A DNA stretch of 64,000 nt from Caulobacter sp. (GTDB lineage: Bacteria; Pseudomonadota; Alphaproteobacteria; Caulobacterales; Caulobacteraceae): the NCBI GenBank assembly GCA_028291055.1, contig JAQGIP010000143.1, forward strand, positions 1 through 64,000, in the 5' to 3' direction. Positions 24,003 through 31,875 of the stretch are shown piece by piece. The notes under the pieces were generated by a model. It was given only the letters and a program-made list of their open reading frames with translations, searched no databases and had not been told where the DNA came from. The position numbers were made by a program, and so were the translations under genes. Position 1 is the stretch's first letter, and every line of letters begins with the position of its first letter.

Positions 24003-25242
24003 GGGACAGTCGGTCAACCGGCTCTCGTCGCGTGGAATTGCAGCCCTGAAGACGCCTGGCCGTCATGCCGACGGCGCCGGTCTGTACCTCCAGGTCGATG
24101 TCCCGCCGGCATCACGGGCCGACGAGGCCGGGGCGAAACGCTGGGTCTTAGTCTTCCACTGGAAGGGCAAGCGGCGCGAGATGGGCCTGGGGCCCCTGTC
24201 GGTGCTGGACCTGAAGGAAGCCCGCGAGGCGGCCGTGGCGGCGCGCAAGCTGGTGGCCAAAGGCATCGACCCCATCGAGGCCCGCAAGAACGCCAAGGCC
24301 GACGTGGGCGAAGTGACATTCGGCGAGGTGGCCGACGAGGTGTTCGCCTCGGCCACCGCCGGCTTCACCAACGCCAAGCACGTCAGCCAGTGGAAGACCT
24401 CGCTGGAGGTCTACGCCGAGCCGATCCGCGCGAAGGCTGTCCGCGCCATCGACACCGAAGACATCCTGGTGGTGCTCAAGCCGATCTGGAACCGCGTGCC
24501 GGAGACGGCTTCGCGCACGCGCGGCCGCATCGAGCGGGTGTTGGATGCGGCCAAGGCCAAGGGCCTGCGCAGCGGCGACAACCCAGCCCGCTGGCGGGGT
24601 CACCTCTCCACCCTGCTGTCGGCCCGCAAGAAGCTCTATCGCGGCCACCATCCGGCCCTGCCCTTCGCTGACGCCCCGGCCTTCATGGTGGCCCTGCGCG
24701 CGCGCGAGGCGATGTCGGCACGCGGCTTGGAGTGGACCATCCTGAACGCCGCGCGTACCGGCGAAACCCTGGGCGCCAGGCGCAAAGAGATCGACCTGGT
24801 CGAGGTGGTGTGGACCGTCCCCGGCGAACGCATGAAGATGAAGGTTCCCCACCGCGTGCCGCTCAGCGGCGCGGCAGTGGCGGTCCTGAAGGCCGTGGGC
24901 ATCGACGACATGAAGCCCGACGACTACCTGTTTCCCAACCTGGACGGCGACGGCCCGCTGTCGGACATGGCCATGGAAATGCTGCTGCGGCGCATGGGGG
25001 TCGTGCGTGACGTGGCCACCGTCCACGGCTTCCGCTCCACCTTCCGCGACTGGGCGGGCGAGGCCACCAGCTTCCCCACCGATGTGATCGAAGCGGCCCT
25101 GGCGCACCAAGTGGGCACTGAGGTGGAGCGCGCCTACAGGCGCGGCGACGCCTTGGAGAAGAGGCGTAAGGTCATGGAAGCCTGGGCGGGCTACTTGGGC
25201 CGGCCGGCGGGCGGCAAGGTCGTGTTGATGAGGCGCGGTTAA
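23995..25242 (+). CDS. int: P4-type tyrosine integrase
   Basis: The 415-aa site-specific recombinase integrates and excises the prophage. The N-terminal DUF4102-like arm-binding domain contains DGAGLYLQV and KRREMGLGPLSVLDLKEARE (residues about 20-85). A core-binding SAM-like domain follows (about 110-200). The catalytic domain holds Arg of NAARTGETLGARRKE, HGFRSTFRDWAGEA (HxxR), LAHQVG (second His) and the Tyr nucleophile of ERAYRRGD. Starts are TTG 23995 or ATG 24001, both in the 20-bp repeat; ATG 24001 is about ten bases from TAGGAT. Integrases of this class commonly use tRNA 3' ends, which fits the outer repeats. Confidence 0.93.
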   Translation: MRMGQSVNRLSSRGIAALKTPGRHADGAGLYLQVDVPPASRADEAGAKRWVLVFHWKGKRREMGLGPLSVLDLKEAREAAVAARKLVAKGIDPIEARKNAKADVGEVTFGEVADEVFASATAGFTNAKHVSQWKTSLEVYAEPIRAKAVRAIDTEDILVVLKPIWNRVPETASRTRGRIERVLDAAKAKGLRSGDNPARWRGHLSTLLSARKKLYRGHHPALPFADAPAFMVALRAREAMSARGLEWTILNAARTGETLGARRKEIDLVEVVWTVPGERMKMKVPHRVPLSGAAVAVLKAVGIDDMKPDDYLFPNLDGDGPLSDMAMEMLLRRMGVVRDVATVHGFRSTFRDWAGEATSFPTDVIEAALAHQVGTEVERAYRRGDALEKRRKVMEAWAGYLGRPAGGKVVLMRRG

Positions 25243-25403
25243 GACGGCGGGACTTGACAGAAACGGTCGTAGGAGTCCGTGGGAAATTCTTGCGATTCGG
25301 CTAGAATCGCATACATTCGTTTGGAGGCGGTCATGCGCCGGGTTCCCCCAGAGCATCCCCTGGATGCAGGCGAGCAATCGCAATCATGGGCCGGGGGGCC
25401 GCC

Positions 25404-26204
25404 TCACCCCTCAAATAGCTGGCAGAACTCTGTCTGCTGCGGCGTGAGTGGCAGTCTGTCCGGCCCCGGATAGAGCTTCATCCCATAGCTCCGGTAGTTG
25501 CCGTTCCGATGGTAGATGATCGGCTTTAGCGCCTCGGCATAGCGCCGCTCGCAGTTACCATAGAAGTCGAGTTCAAGGCCGGCCGTGACAGACGCGGCAA
25601 CGATGTCAGCGATCTGTAGGCCAGCGCGGGTCGAGTGGTCGCGCGCTTCAATTCCCGGCACGTCGATCACCGGCCAGTGAATTTGAATGTCGGGGTCGTT
25701 GCGGTCGCGAAGGCGCTCCAGATAGGCTCTGAACCCTTCGTAGGAGAGGCCACCGCGCCGCGAAAAGACGATCTTGACCCGACCGTCGCCCTCCGGAACG
25801 AGGCGGCGCATGTCGCGGCAGAGCCAGGACAGGCGCTCCATGAGGTAGCGCGAGAGGTAGAAATATAGCTGGTTTTTCTCGACATAGATGCCGGGCGGGG
25901 TAACGGGCTTGTGGGCGATTATGCAAATCGAGCGTAGAGGCTTTGCCCCGATTACCTGAGCGGCCATCGTGCGCTGGCCATGGTTCATGTCCTTGAAGTG
26001 CAGCGCCCGGCGCTGCGCCCGCGCGGGCATCCGCGTTGCGATCTCGTCACGCCATGTCACGGTTTCCAGCTCGCGCGAGGTGCGGACCACCGTGGCGGAG
26101 ATCGTCAGCCAGGTGGATGCACCGCCGACGCCGCCCGGCGCCCTGTAGTTGGCCAATCCGTCGTCGCCGGATTCATCAATGTACGCGGTGAAGCTGTGCG
26201 CCAT
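25404..26204 (-). CDS. DUF3800 protein
   Basis: The 266-aa protein begins MAHSFTAYIDESGDDGLANY, the hallmark Y-I-D-E-S-G motif of DUF3800, and has KIVFSRRGGLSYEGF and GLQIADIVAASVTAGLE, the conserved D-x-x-A region near the C-terminus. The fold is thought to be RNase H-like, with the acidic residues as possible metal ligands. Members are frequent in phages and defence islands, mostly without assigned function. It lies 44 bp downstream of the xis-like gene and converges with the integrase. A moron or anti-phage role is conceivable but not shown. Confidence 0.82.
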   Translation of the reverse strand: MAHSFTAYIDESGDDGLANYRAPGGVGGASTWLTISATVVRTSRELETVTWRDEIATRMPARAQRRALHFKDMNHGQRTMAAQVIGAKPLRSICIIAHKPVTPPGIYVEKNQLYFYLSRYLMERLSWLCRDMRRLVPEGDGRVKIVFSRRGGLSYEGFRAYLERLRDRNDPDIQIHWPVIDVPGIEARDHSTRAGLQIADIVAASVTAGLELDFYGNCERRYAEALKPIIYHRNGNYRSYGMKLYPGPDRLPLTPQQTEFCQLFEG

Positions 26205-26248
26205 CGGCGGAAATGGCCATGATGTCGTCCGACACGCAAGCCTGGACC

Positions 26249-26467
26249 CTATGCCGCCGCGCCAGCTTCATGCCGGGCCAGCATTGCCTCCAGCGCTTCA
26301 CGGCGGATCAGGGTGCGGCCGGCCAGCTTCACGAACGGAAGGTCGCCAGCCTTGTTCAGGCGGTAGAGCGTGCGCTCGCTGAGGCCTGTGAGCTGCACGG
26401 CCTCCGACAGGCGGAAGGCCATCTTATCCTTGAGCGTGATCGTCGGTTTGTCGGCCGCCGTCGTCAT
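26249..26467 (-). CDS. Excisionase-like HTH protein
   Basis: From ATG 26467 (GGCGAGG upstream) the 72-aa product holds a MerR/xis-type HTH: MAFRLSEAVQLTGLSERTLY then RLNKAGDLPFVKLAGRTLIR, ending REALEAMLARHEAG. This one-domain HTH_17 form with a K/R-rich wing is typical of recombination directionality factors that bend attachment-site DNA. It overlaps the preceding small gene by ATGA. Start codons upstream are rejected because they would add low-complexity residues and a longer overlap. Confidence 0.75.
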   Translation of the reverse strand: MTTAADKPTITLKDKMAFRLSEAVQLTGLSERTLYRLNKAGDLPFVKLAGRTLIRREALEAMLARHEAGAAA

Positions 26468-26655
26468 TGCAACGCCTCGCCCTTTAGCCACGCCAAAAGC
26501 CTGGCCTCGGCCCGGTTCTCCGCGTCGATGACCTCCTGTTCCCAGATCGGCCGGGGCGTGAGGCACTGTTCCGGGTGTGGCGGCGGGGCATCGCCGGACG
26601 CGTCTGGCGGGTGGGGCATGGGGCCAAATTGTCCGGCGAGAAGTTCGCGGGTCAT
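26464..26655 (-). CDS. Small unknown phage protein (63 aa)
   Basis: It starts at ATG 26655, overlapping the upstream gene by ATGA, and ends in ATGA with the xis-like gene. The first half is Pro-rich (GPMPHPPDASGDAPPPHPEQ); the second half is a charged helix (EVIDAENRAEARLLAWLKGE). No family is recognised. Tight overlap on both sides supports a translated gene. Confidence 0.6.
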   Translation of the reverse strand: MTRELLAGQFGPMPHPPDASGDAPPPHPEQCLTPRPIWEQEVIDAENRAEARLLAWLKGEALQ

Positions 26656-27179
26656 GCGCCCCCCATGGAAAGAAGCCTCAGTTTTCCCTCGATGACGTCT
26701 AAGGTTGCGGGCGCATCCGGATAGCGTTCGCCATCCGCGCCGACCAGTTGATAGGTTCCGTAATCCAGCGCCCGCCGATCACGCCGGCGTGGACGGTGAA
26801 GCTCTAGTCCCATCCTGGCGGCGGCCCGCCGGATCCGATTTTCAAGAGCCTTGGACGGCGACGGTGCGGGCGTGACGCGCTCAGTCAACCAGAGCTCCAC
26901 GTCCTCCAGGCTGGCGTGAGGCGTGGGGTAGTCGTGCGACCATATCTTGTAGCCGAAGACCGACCGACCGCCCCCGATGGGATAGAGGACATACTTCTCG
27001 TAGTCGTAGCTCCACCAGCACCGCGTCGCCGACACCTTGTGCAGCCAAAGGCCCTGCCGCTCCGCAGCCTTCCTGACCCGGTTGATGTCCGCCTTAGCGG
27101 CGCGGGGAGGGATGCTCGAAGCGATGCTGGTTGGACAACTTGTCGTCGGGGCATCGCTTGCAGTATGGGCAGGGGTCAT
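26652..27179 (-). CDS. Unknown phage protein with internal repeat
   Basis: The 175-aa protein carries two related segments: NRVRKAAERQGLWLHKVS followed by DYEKYVLYP, and NRIRRAAARMGLELHRPRRR followed by DYGTYQLVGADGERYP. Each is a basic amphipathic helix, a strand, then a D-Y-x-x-Y-x-L strand and a helix (LEDVELWL or LDVIEGKL). The layout suggests two copies of a small alpha/beta nucleic-acid-binding unit. That binding is inference from basic charge only. It overlaps both neighbours by ATGA. Confidence 0.6.
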   Translation of the reverse strand: MTPAHTASDAPTTSCPTSIASSIPPRAAKADINRVRKAAERQGLWLHKVSATRCWWSYDYEKYVLYPIGGGRSVFGYKIWSHDYPTPHASLEDVELWLTERVTPAPSPSKALENRIRRAAARMGLELHRPRRRDRRALDYGTYQLVGADGERYPDAPATLDVIEGKLRLLSMGGA

Positions 27180-27421
27180 GCGGCGCTCGGCGGGGTCGGA
27201 GTGTTGTCCGCGACCATGGTTAGGGCGGGAGCCCCCATGCGCGGCAGGGCGGCGCGGAGGGCCTTTTCCGCCAGCGCCGCGTCACCCTTGAGAGTCGTCA
27301 TAAGGGCGGCGCGGGCCGGTTCCATCGCCACCCGCAGGGCGTCTGGAGAGGCCTTGGCGATGGCATCCAGTAGCGCCGCGCGGGCGGCATTGGCGGACCA
27401 GAGCGGGGGCATCGGGCCCAT
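27176..27421 (-). CDS. Unknown phage protein (81 aa)
   Basis: The Ala-rich helical protein (ANAARAALLDAIAKASPDAL, GDAALAEKALRAALPRM) starts at ATG 27421 inside TAATG, where the stop of the upstream 455-aa gene overlaps. No family is recognised. It belongs to the leftward operon. Confidence 0.55.
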   Translation of the reverse strand: MGPMPPLWSANAARAALLDAIAKASPDALRVAMEPARAALMTTLKGDAALAEKALRAALPRMGAPALTMVADNTPTPPSAA

Positions 27422-28788
27422 TAGACGGCCTCGGCGACGGGCGGGGCGGTGTAGCTGGGGCCGGCAACAGCGCCCAAGGCCAGCAGATCCCGATAGACGC
27501 AGGCGACCAACCAGTGTTCGCCGTGCTCCCGGAACATCTCACCTTCTCGGTTTGCCAGCGGGAGCAGACATTCCGGCAAGTCAGCGCTCTCGAAACGACC
27601 CGTGAAAACTTGGCTATCCAGGTGGTCGCGCACCTTGAATGCGACGGCATTCAGATCGGGAGCGGGGGCTTGGGCGAGCGCGCCGACGGCGTCAAGCATA
27701 CGGTCGCTGGCGGCCTCCCACACATCGTTCAGCGGACCCCCGCTCTCGTCCTCGGCGCTGGCGTCCAGCGCCGCCGCCGCCGCGTTCGTGGCGCGCAGGG
27801 CGTCCAGGTATTCGGCCCAAGCGGCGCTCCACTGTGTGGGATCGACCACGGGGGAAGGCGGCGAAAATTCGTTGATCGCCGTCAGGGCGACCGCCAGCGC
27901 CCGAACGCACACGGTGTCCCATGTTTCGGGGAGGGCCCGCGCGGCGGCAAGGAAACGGCTTTCGGCAAAGGTGGGATCGCCCGCCTCGCCGCTGTTGCCG
28001 TTGCGGATATCCCGCACACGGCCCGCGACCAGCCGGGCGGCCCTTTCCTCCATGTCCGGGAGCGGGGTGCCCTCATCTAGCGCGACACAGTCCAGATAGG
28101 CCGAGGCGATCAGGGCGTGAATGTTGGTCCAGTCGTCGTCGGCGATGACGTCGGCCGCCGTGGTGGAATCGAAGTCAGCGGCCAGCCGCACTATACCGGC
28201 GTCCTCGGCCATCATGGACAGCTTGTAGGCGATCCCGCTGACGCTGGCGCGATCCTGGATAACCGCCTCTACGGCCGCCTCCAGGTCCGCAAGCAATGCC
28301 TCCGGCGGGTCCCGGTCCTGGTCGGGCCTCCCTTCCAGCACGGCCACCGCCGCCTCATGCGCCACAATGGCCGGATGGGCCTTGGGGCCGATGGGCGACG
28401 GAGGCGGCGCGCCGCCTCCGGCCAGCTTCGCGATCAGGGACCGCAACCGCTCGATGTCGGCCTTATCTTCCTCGCGATAGGCGGGGATATTGAAGGTATC
28501 CAGGGCGAGGTTGATTTGACGGGCCATGGTCGCCGGGTCGGTTGCCTCAAAATAGATGAAGGCGCGGGCGGCGGCGGTGGCGAGGTCGCCTGCGGCCTCA
28601 TATTCCGCCTCGGCGTCATCCCCTTCGCCGACCAGTGCGTCCTGAGCGGCTCTGGCCGCTTGATAAACAGCCTCCAGTTCGGCGGCGGTCGTCAGGTCCG
28701 GGCCGTGCCCGACATGGACAGCGGGGAACGCCGCAACAGTGAAATCGGGGTTCTGTTCGGCGGCGGGGGCGAGAGTGTCGGCCAGCAT
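27421..28788 (-). CDS. Large acidic unknown protein (455 aa)
   Basis: The protein is strongly acidic and Ala-rich, mainly helical, without membrane segments or a signal peptide (for example LTTAAELEAVYQAARAAQDA, TDPATMARQINLALDTFNIP, WSAAWAEYLDALRATNAAAA). No catalytic motif is seen. It is the first gene of the leftward block and sits directly behind the TTACGC palindrome at 28836-28861, so it is probably controlled by the phage repressor. It could act as an early host-takeover or DNA-mimic protein, but this is speculation from charge alone. Confidence 0.6.
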   Translation of the reverse strand: MLADTLAPAAEQNPDFTVAAFPAVHVGHGPDLTTAAELEAVYQAARAAQDALVGEGDDAEAEYEAAGDLATAAARAFIYFEATDPATMARQINLALDTFNIPAYREEDKADIERLRSLIAKLAGGGAPPPSPIGPKAHPAIVAHEAAVAVLEGRPDQDRDPPEALLADLEAAVEAVIQDRASVSGIAYKLSMMAEDAGIVRLAADFDSTTAADVIADDDWTNIHALIASAYLDCVALDEGTPLPDMEERAARLVAGRVRDIRNGNSGEAGDPTFAESRFLAAARALPETWDTVCVRALAVALTAINEFSPPSPVVDPTQWSAAWAEYLDALRATNAAAAALDASAEDESGGPLNDVWEAASDRMLDAVGALAQAPAPDLNAVAFKVRDHLDSQVFTGRFESADLPECLLPLANREGEMFREHGEHWLVACVYRDLLALGAVAGPSYTAPPVAEAV

Positions 28789-28835
28789 TGCGGGCGCTCC
28801 ATCGGTTGCGATGGAGGGAGAATGTGCGGAATCTT

Positions 28836-28861
28836 TTACGCGGTCAATGCTCAGTGCGTAA
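28836..28861. promoter_or_regulatory. Operator-like palindrome O1
   Basis: TTACGC (28836-28841), 14 bases, GCGTAA (28856-28861). It lies between the repressor 3' end and the start of the 455-aa gene, where the leftward promoter must be. The same half-sites recur at 29726-29741 and 29771-29797. Confidence 0.6.
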
Positions 28862-28865
28862 TTTT

Positions 28866-29708
28866 TTATTCAGGCACGATCTTGGGTCCGGAAACGTGCG
28901 TAATGATGCGCAAGACAACGCCTATGATGTCCATGTACTCGCTCATGTCAGGCCTGAACGTGTAGCCGGGCACCGTCTTTGTTTTTGTTCCGTCGGGGCT
29001 TGTGACGCGTGCCATGAAGAATTTTCCAGGCTCGTAAATCACCCGGTCGGCAAGTTCAGGGTTGCTTGACGCCGTCTCAAGGGAAATTTCCCCGCGAGCA
29101 GTAATCGTCGTTCGTCGTAAGGTGCATTCAAATTCACTAATAGTATCGTCACCCGGCTTTAGCCGTTGACGCATAAATACTACAATATCGCCATCACTTA
29201 ACCGCGCCTCTCTATCGCCGACGCTTAGGTAATGCACATATGAGCCCTTCGGAACAACTAGGTTCATCGACTCGTCGGCCATTAGTGCGAGGTTTTGGAA
29301 GCCCGGCAAAAATTCCTGGAGAGTGTAGAGGTTGCTTAGTGGATAGGGATCGCCGTCGTGCTCGTATTCCCGGCCTGGCGGCGGGTCCACGCTCTCCACC
29401 CACTTCTTTTTCGCTACAAAATGAAGGCCCAACCTAGCGACGCCCGTCACGTGCCCGTCCTCGTGCGTCACCAAGGCCTCGGTTGAAATTGGCTGGTTGA
29501 TTTCCCCGATGAGGTAGGCGACCTCACACTGAAGCTCGTTGGCGAGCTTCATAAGCGTGTCGGACCTGGGCGCCCGACTGCGGCCATTCATGATGGTGCG
29601 GATGGCGTCCGGCCCGAGGCCGGCGCTTAGCGAGACGTCGCGGGCAGATCGGTGAAGGGCGTTCAGCCGCTCCGCGATCCTATGCTGCATCAGTGTATAT
29701 GACGGCAC
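28866..29708 (-). CDS. cI-like phage repressor (HTH plus S24-like domain)
   Basis: The 280-aa protein starts at GTG 29708 with AAGGGTGGGG upstream; ATG 29690 has no binding site. Residues 7-70 form an XRE-type HTH: RIAERLNALHRSARDVSLSA then GLGPDAIRTIMNGRSRAPRS. The C-terminal half resembles the LexA/CI peptidase fold: NLALMADESMNLVVPKG (Ser of ESM at the nucleophile position) and LSDGDIVVFMRQRLKPGD. A clear general-base Lys is not obvious, so self-cleavage is uncertain. It is flanked on both sides by TTACGC palindromes, as expected for a lysogeny repressor controlling divergent promoters. Confidence 0.82.
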   Translation of the reverse strand: MPSYTLMQHRIAERLNALHRSARDVSLSAGLGPDAIRTIMNGRSRAPRSDTLMKLANELQCEVAYLIGEINQPISTEALVTHEDGHVTGVARLGLHFVAKKKWVESVDPPPGREYEHDGDPYPLSNLYTLQEFLPGFQNLALMADESMNLVVPKGSYVHYLSVGDREARLSDGDIVVFMRQRLKPGDDTISEFECTLRRTTITARGEISLETASSNPELADRVIYEPGKFFMARVTSPDGTKTKTVPGYTFRPDMSEYMDIIGVVLRIITHVSGPKIVPE

Positions 29709-29725
29709 GCCCCACCCTTCGATAT

Positions 29726-29741
29726 GCGTACTATTTTACGC
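29726..29741. promoter_or_regulatory. Operator-like palindrome O2
   Basis: GCGTA (29726-29730), CTATTT, TACGC (29737-29741). It lies 18 bp upstream of the repressor GTG, well placed for autoregulation. The right half extends to TTACGC (29736-29741). Confidence 0.6.
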
Positions 29742-29770
29742 GGCCCCCTCCGGAATGCGAACGGAAAATA

Positions 29771-29797
29771 TTACGCGGACGCCTTGACGGCGCGTAA
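29771..29797. promoter_or_regulatory. Operator-like palindrome O3
   Basis: TTACGC (29771-29776), 15 bases, GCGTAA (29792-29797). It lies 24 bp upstream of the Cro-like gene at 29821, so it can control the rightward promoter. Confidence 0.6.
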
Positions 29798-29820
29798 GTT
29801 GTTCCGCACATTCCGTCGCA

Positions 29821-30036
29821 ATGACGCTCTCATCCTTCCTGACCCGGTGCGACCAATATTCAGCGCGCGTCGGCATGAGCCGAGCGAGGCTAAGCACCAT
29901 CCTCTTTGGGTCGGGCGTCACCCTGGACCGCCTTAACGGCGGCCACAGCGTTACCTTGCGCGTGCTAGAGCGGGCAATCGGCCGCCTGGATGCCCGGATC
30001 GCCGAGCGTCCGGAATCGGAAGACCAGGCGGCCTAG
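29821..30036 (+). CDS. Small Cro-like phage regulator (71 aa)
   Basis: MTLSSFLTRCDQYSARVGMS, RARLSTILFGSGVTLDRLNG, then SVTLRVLERAIGRLDARIAE: a short helical protein with a plausible HTH (YSARVGMSRARLSTILFG) and a C-terminal helix. Similar small proteins sit opposite the repressor in many alphaproteobacterial prophages. It is the first gene of the rightward direction, behind palindrome O3. The Shine-Dalgarno sequence is weak. Confidence 0.65.
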   Translation: MTLSSFLTRCDQYSARVGMSRARLSTILFGSGVTLDRLNGGHSVTLRVLERAIGRLDARIAERPESEDQAA

Positions 30037-30071
30037 GCCAATGCTGGGGGCGTCATCACCATCAACGCATC

Positions 30072-30102
30072 AAAGGCCGGAGGCATCACGCCTCCAGCCT
30101 TT
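30072..30102. terminator. Bidirectional terminator-like hairpin
   Basis: AAAGGC-C-GGAGGC (30072-30084) pairs with GCCTCC-A-GCCTTT (30090-30102) around ATCAC. It serves the rightward Cro-like gene and covers the stop codon of the leftward gene at 30086. The stem ends in TTT on each strand. Confidence 0.6.
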
Positions 30103-30259
30103 CGAGTACGTCGCGAAGGAGCTTGCCGGCTCTTTCGTGATGCTTGTCGGCATTGGCCCTCCAGACCGCTGCCGTTGGCTGCATCCTGGCAGCTCGCCAG
30201 AAAATGCCAGCGATGGCCCCTTCGCGAATGGCCGCTTCAATTCCCGGATCGACCTTCAC
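30086..30259 (-). CDS. Small unknown phage protein (57 aa)
   Basis: Begins at GTG 30259, three bases after the stop of the upstream gene, reading MKVDPGIEAAIREGAIAGIF then WRAARMQPTAAVWRANADKH. It is mainly helical and charged, with no recognised family. Its stop codon lies inside the terminator hairpin. The tight spacing indicates a two-gene leftward unit. Confidence 0.55.
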   Translation of the reverse strand: MKVDPGIEAAIREGAIAGIFWRAARMQPTAAVWRANADKHHERAGKLLRDVLERLEA

Positions 30260-30262
30260 GCC

Positions 30263-30475
30263 TCAGCCTTGGGCCGGTGGCATCGCTGTGTTTTCCCGAA
30301 GAGGGCGCACGGCCTGTTTCAGCAGGCCAAGCCCCTTCGCCGTGAGTGCGTCTGCCGACTTCCGCAAGATGTCGGCGTCTTTCTGTTCCAGGCCACGGGA
30401 GGCAATGCTGATCCGCCTCGCCGCCGCCAGATACCTCAGTCCCATCTGATAGTCCCCGGCCGCTCCCACCTCCAT
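30263..30475 (-). CDS. Small unknown phage protein (70 aa)
   Basis: ATG 30475 follows GGAGCGGAAC. The product reads MEVGAAGDYQMGLRYLAAAR, then ISIASRGLEQKDADILRKSA and DALTAKGLGLLKQAV: a helical protein of unknown function. It is divergent from the gene at 30520 with only 44 bp between, which must hold both promoters if both exist. Confidence 0.55.
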   Translation of the reverse strand: MEVGAAGDYQMGLRYLAAARRISIASRGLEQKDADILRKSADALTAKGLGLLKQAVRPLRENTAMPPAQG

Positions 30476-30519
30476 GTTCCGCTCCAGGCAAGGCGCCCGT
30501 CGCCCCGTCGAGGTCACCA

Positions 30520-30924
30520 ATGACATCGACGGGGAGCAGGTTCGTGCCGGAAGATCGACAGATATTCGCGCCGCTGGAACGGTTGGGTGAGGCATTGCGT
30601 GAGGCCGCGCGCCGGCGCTGGCCGACCAACACCGCGAAGGAGGCTGCCAGGGCTTGGAACCTGGACAGCACAACAGCGGAGAACATCACCAAGGGGCACG
30701 CTTCTGAGCGCACCCTCACCAAAGCGGCCAAGGCCGAGCGCTGGGCGCTTTGGATGGCGCTGGGCGAGCTGATGTTCGCCGAAACCTATGAAGACCATCT
30801 CGAAGGCATCATCAAGGAAACCGAGCTTGCCCGCCAACGCCTGGAAGAGCGTCGCGACCGCACTCGCCACCTGGAGGCGCGCGCCGCTCTCCTGGTCGGA
30901 GTGGGGGGTAGCATGGCTCCTTGA
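30520..30924 (+). CDS. Unknown phage protein (134 aa), probable regulator
   Basis: The product includes FAPLERLGEALREAARRRWP and TNTAKEAARAWNLDSTTAEN, then ITKGHASERTLTKAAKAERW. The block AKEAARAWNLDSTTAENITKG looks like an HTH without a strong consensus. The C-terminus is a charged helix (EGIIKETELARQRLEERRDR). A second start, GTG 30544 behind GGGGAGCAGG, has the better binding site. It precedes the primase gene and could control replication. Confidence 0.6.
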   Translation: MTSTGSRFVPEDRQIFAPLERLGEALREAARRRWPTNTAKEAARAWNLDSTTAENITKGHASERTLTKAAKAERWALWMALGELMFAETYEDHLEGIIKETELARQRLEERRDRTRHLEARAALLVGVGGSMAP

Positions 30925-31005
30925 CTGGGCCTTTGGCGCTGGGTCGAGTTGGGCTCAGGCGCGGATGGCTGCGGCCGTGGAGCGTATCTCGAGGGGGCGG
31001 CGTCG

Positions 31006-31875
31006 ATGATGGGCGCCGCCCTTGCCTATGGCACACATCTAATGTGGCCTGTCTTTCCGGTGGCAGGAGACTGCAGAAGCCCACTTACAAAGCATGGTGT
31101 CCACGACGCCTCGTCTGCGCCCGACGCAATCCGACGCCTGTTCGCCGGGAAGGATGACTGCAACCTCGCCCTGGCCACCGGGACCCCATCAGGCGTCTTT
31201 GTGCTCGACGTTGACTGCAAGGGCGATGATGACGGCTTCGCTGATCTGGCGCTGTTGCAGGAGCGTTTCGGGCCGCTGCCCAAGACACCGTCCAGCAAGA
31301 CACCGTCCGGCGGCGCCCACCTGTTCTTCAACCAGCCGGCGCTGGAAATCCGCAACCGGGTCAAGCTGTGGTTCGAAGAGGGCGGGGTCCGGCGCAAGGT
31401 GGCGCTCGATGTCCGCACCACCGGTGGCAGCGTCGCGCTGCCGCCCAGCAAGAAGCCCACGGGCAGCTACGAGTGGATCATCAAGCCCTCCGACTGCGCC
31501 TTTGCCGACGCGCCGGCGTGGCTGCTGGGGATCATCGACCCGCCGCTCCCGCCGCGCCCACCGATCCCGGCGTCCAGCATCTCCACCACGGAACGGGCGT
31601 TCAGGTATGTGACCGCCGCCCTGGACGGCGAGTGCCAAGAACTGGCCTCCATGGGGTCCGGCTCGGGCCGCAACCACAGGCTCTTCTGCGCTGCCGCCAA
31701 CCTGGGCGGCTTGGTGGGTGCCGGGCTGCTGCCGCAAGACATGGCCGAGAGCCGCCTCGAAGCCGCCGCCCGCGACTGCGGCCTGGTCAAGGAGGACGGC
31801 CCCCTCGCAGTCCGCGCCACCATTTCCAGCGGCATGAAGCGCGGCTTGGCCAACCCCCGCGTGGTGCGACCGTGA
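31006..31875 (+). CDS. Bifunctional DNA primase/polymerase (prim-pol)
   Basis: From ATG 31006 (GAGGGGG upstream) the product has 289 aa. The prim-pol domain is visible as WPVFPVAGDCRSPLTKHGVH, NLALATGTPSGVFVLDVDCK (catalytic D-x-D of LDVD near residue 67), then SGGAHLFFNQPA (His of the sGG-H motif near 104) and ALDVRTTGGSVALPPS. The C-terminal part (GSGRNHRLFCAAANLGGLVG) is a helical primase-associated domain. It makes primers for phage replication. Its stop overlaps the ATPase start by GTGA, so the two are translationally coupled. Confidence 0.88.
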   Translation: MMGAALAYGTHLMWPVFPVAGDCRSPLTKHGVHDASSAPDAIRRLFAGKDDCNLALATGTPSGVFVLDVDCKGDDDGFADLALLQERFGPLPKTPSSKTPSGGAHLFFNQPALEIRNRVKLWFEEGGVRRKVALDVRTTGGSVALPPSKKPTGSYEWIIKPSDCAFADAPAWLLGIIDPPLPPRPPIPASSISTTERAFRYVTAALDGECQELASMGSGSGRNHRLFCAAANLGGLVGAGLLPQDMAESRLEAAARDCGLVKEDGPLAVRATISSGMKRGLANPRVVRP

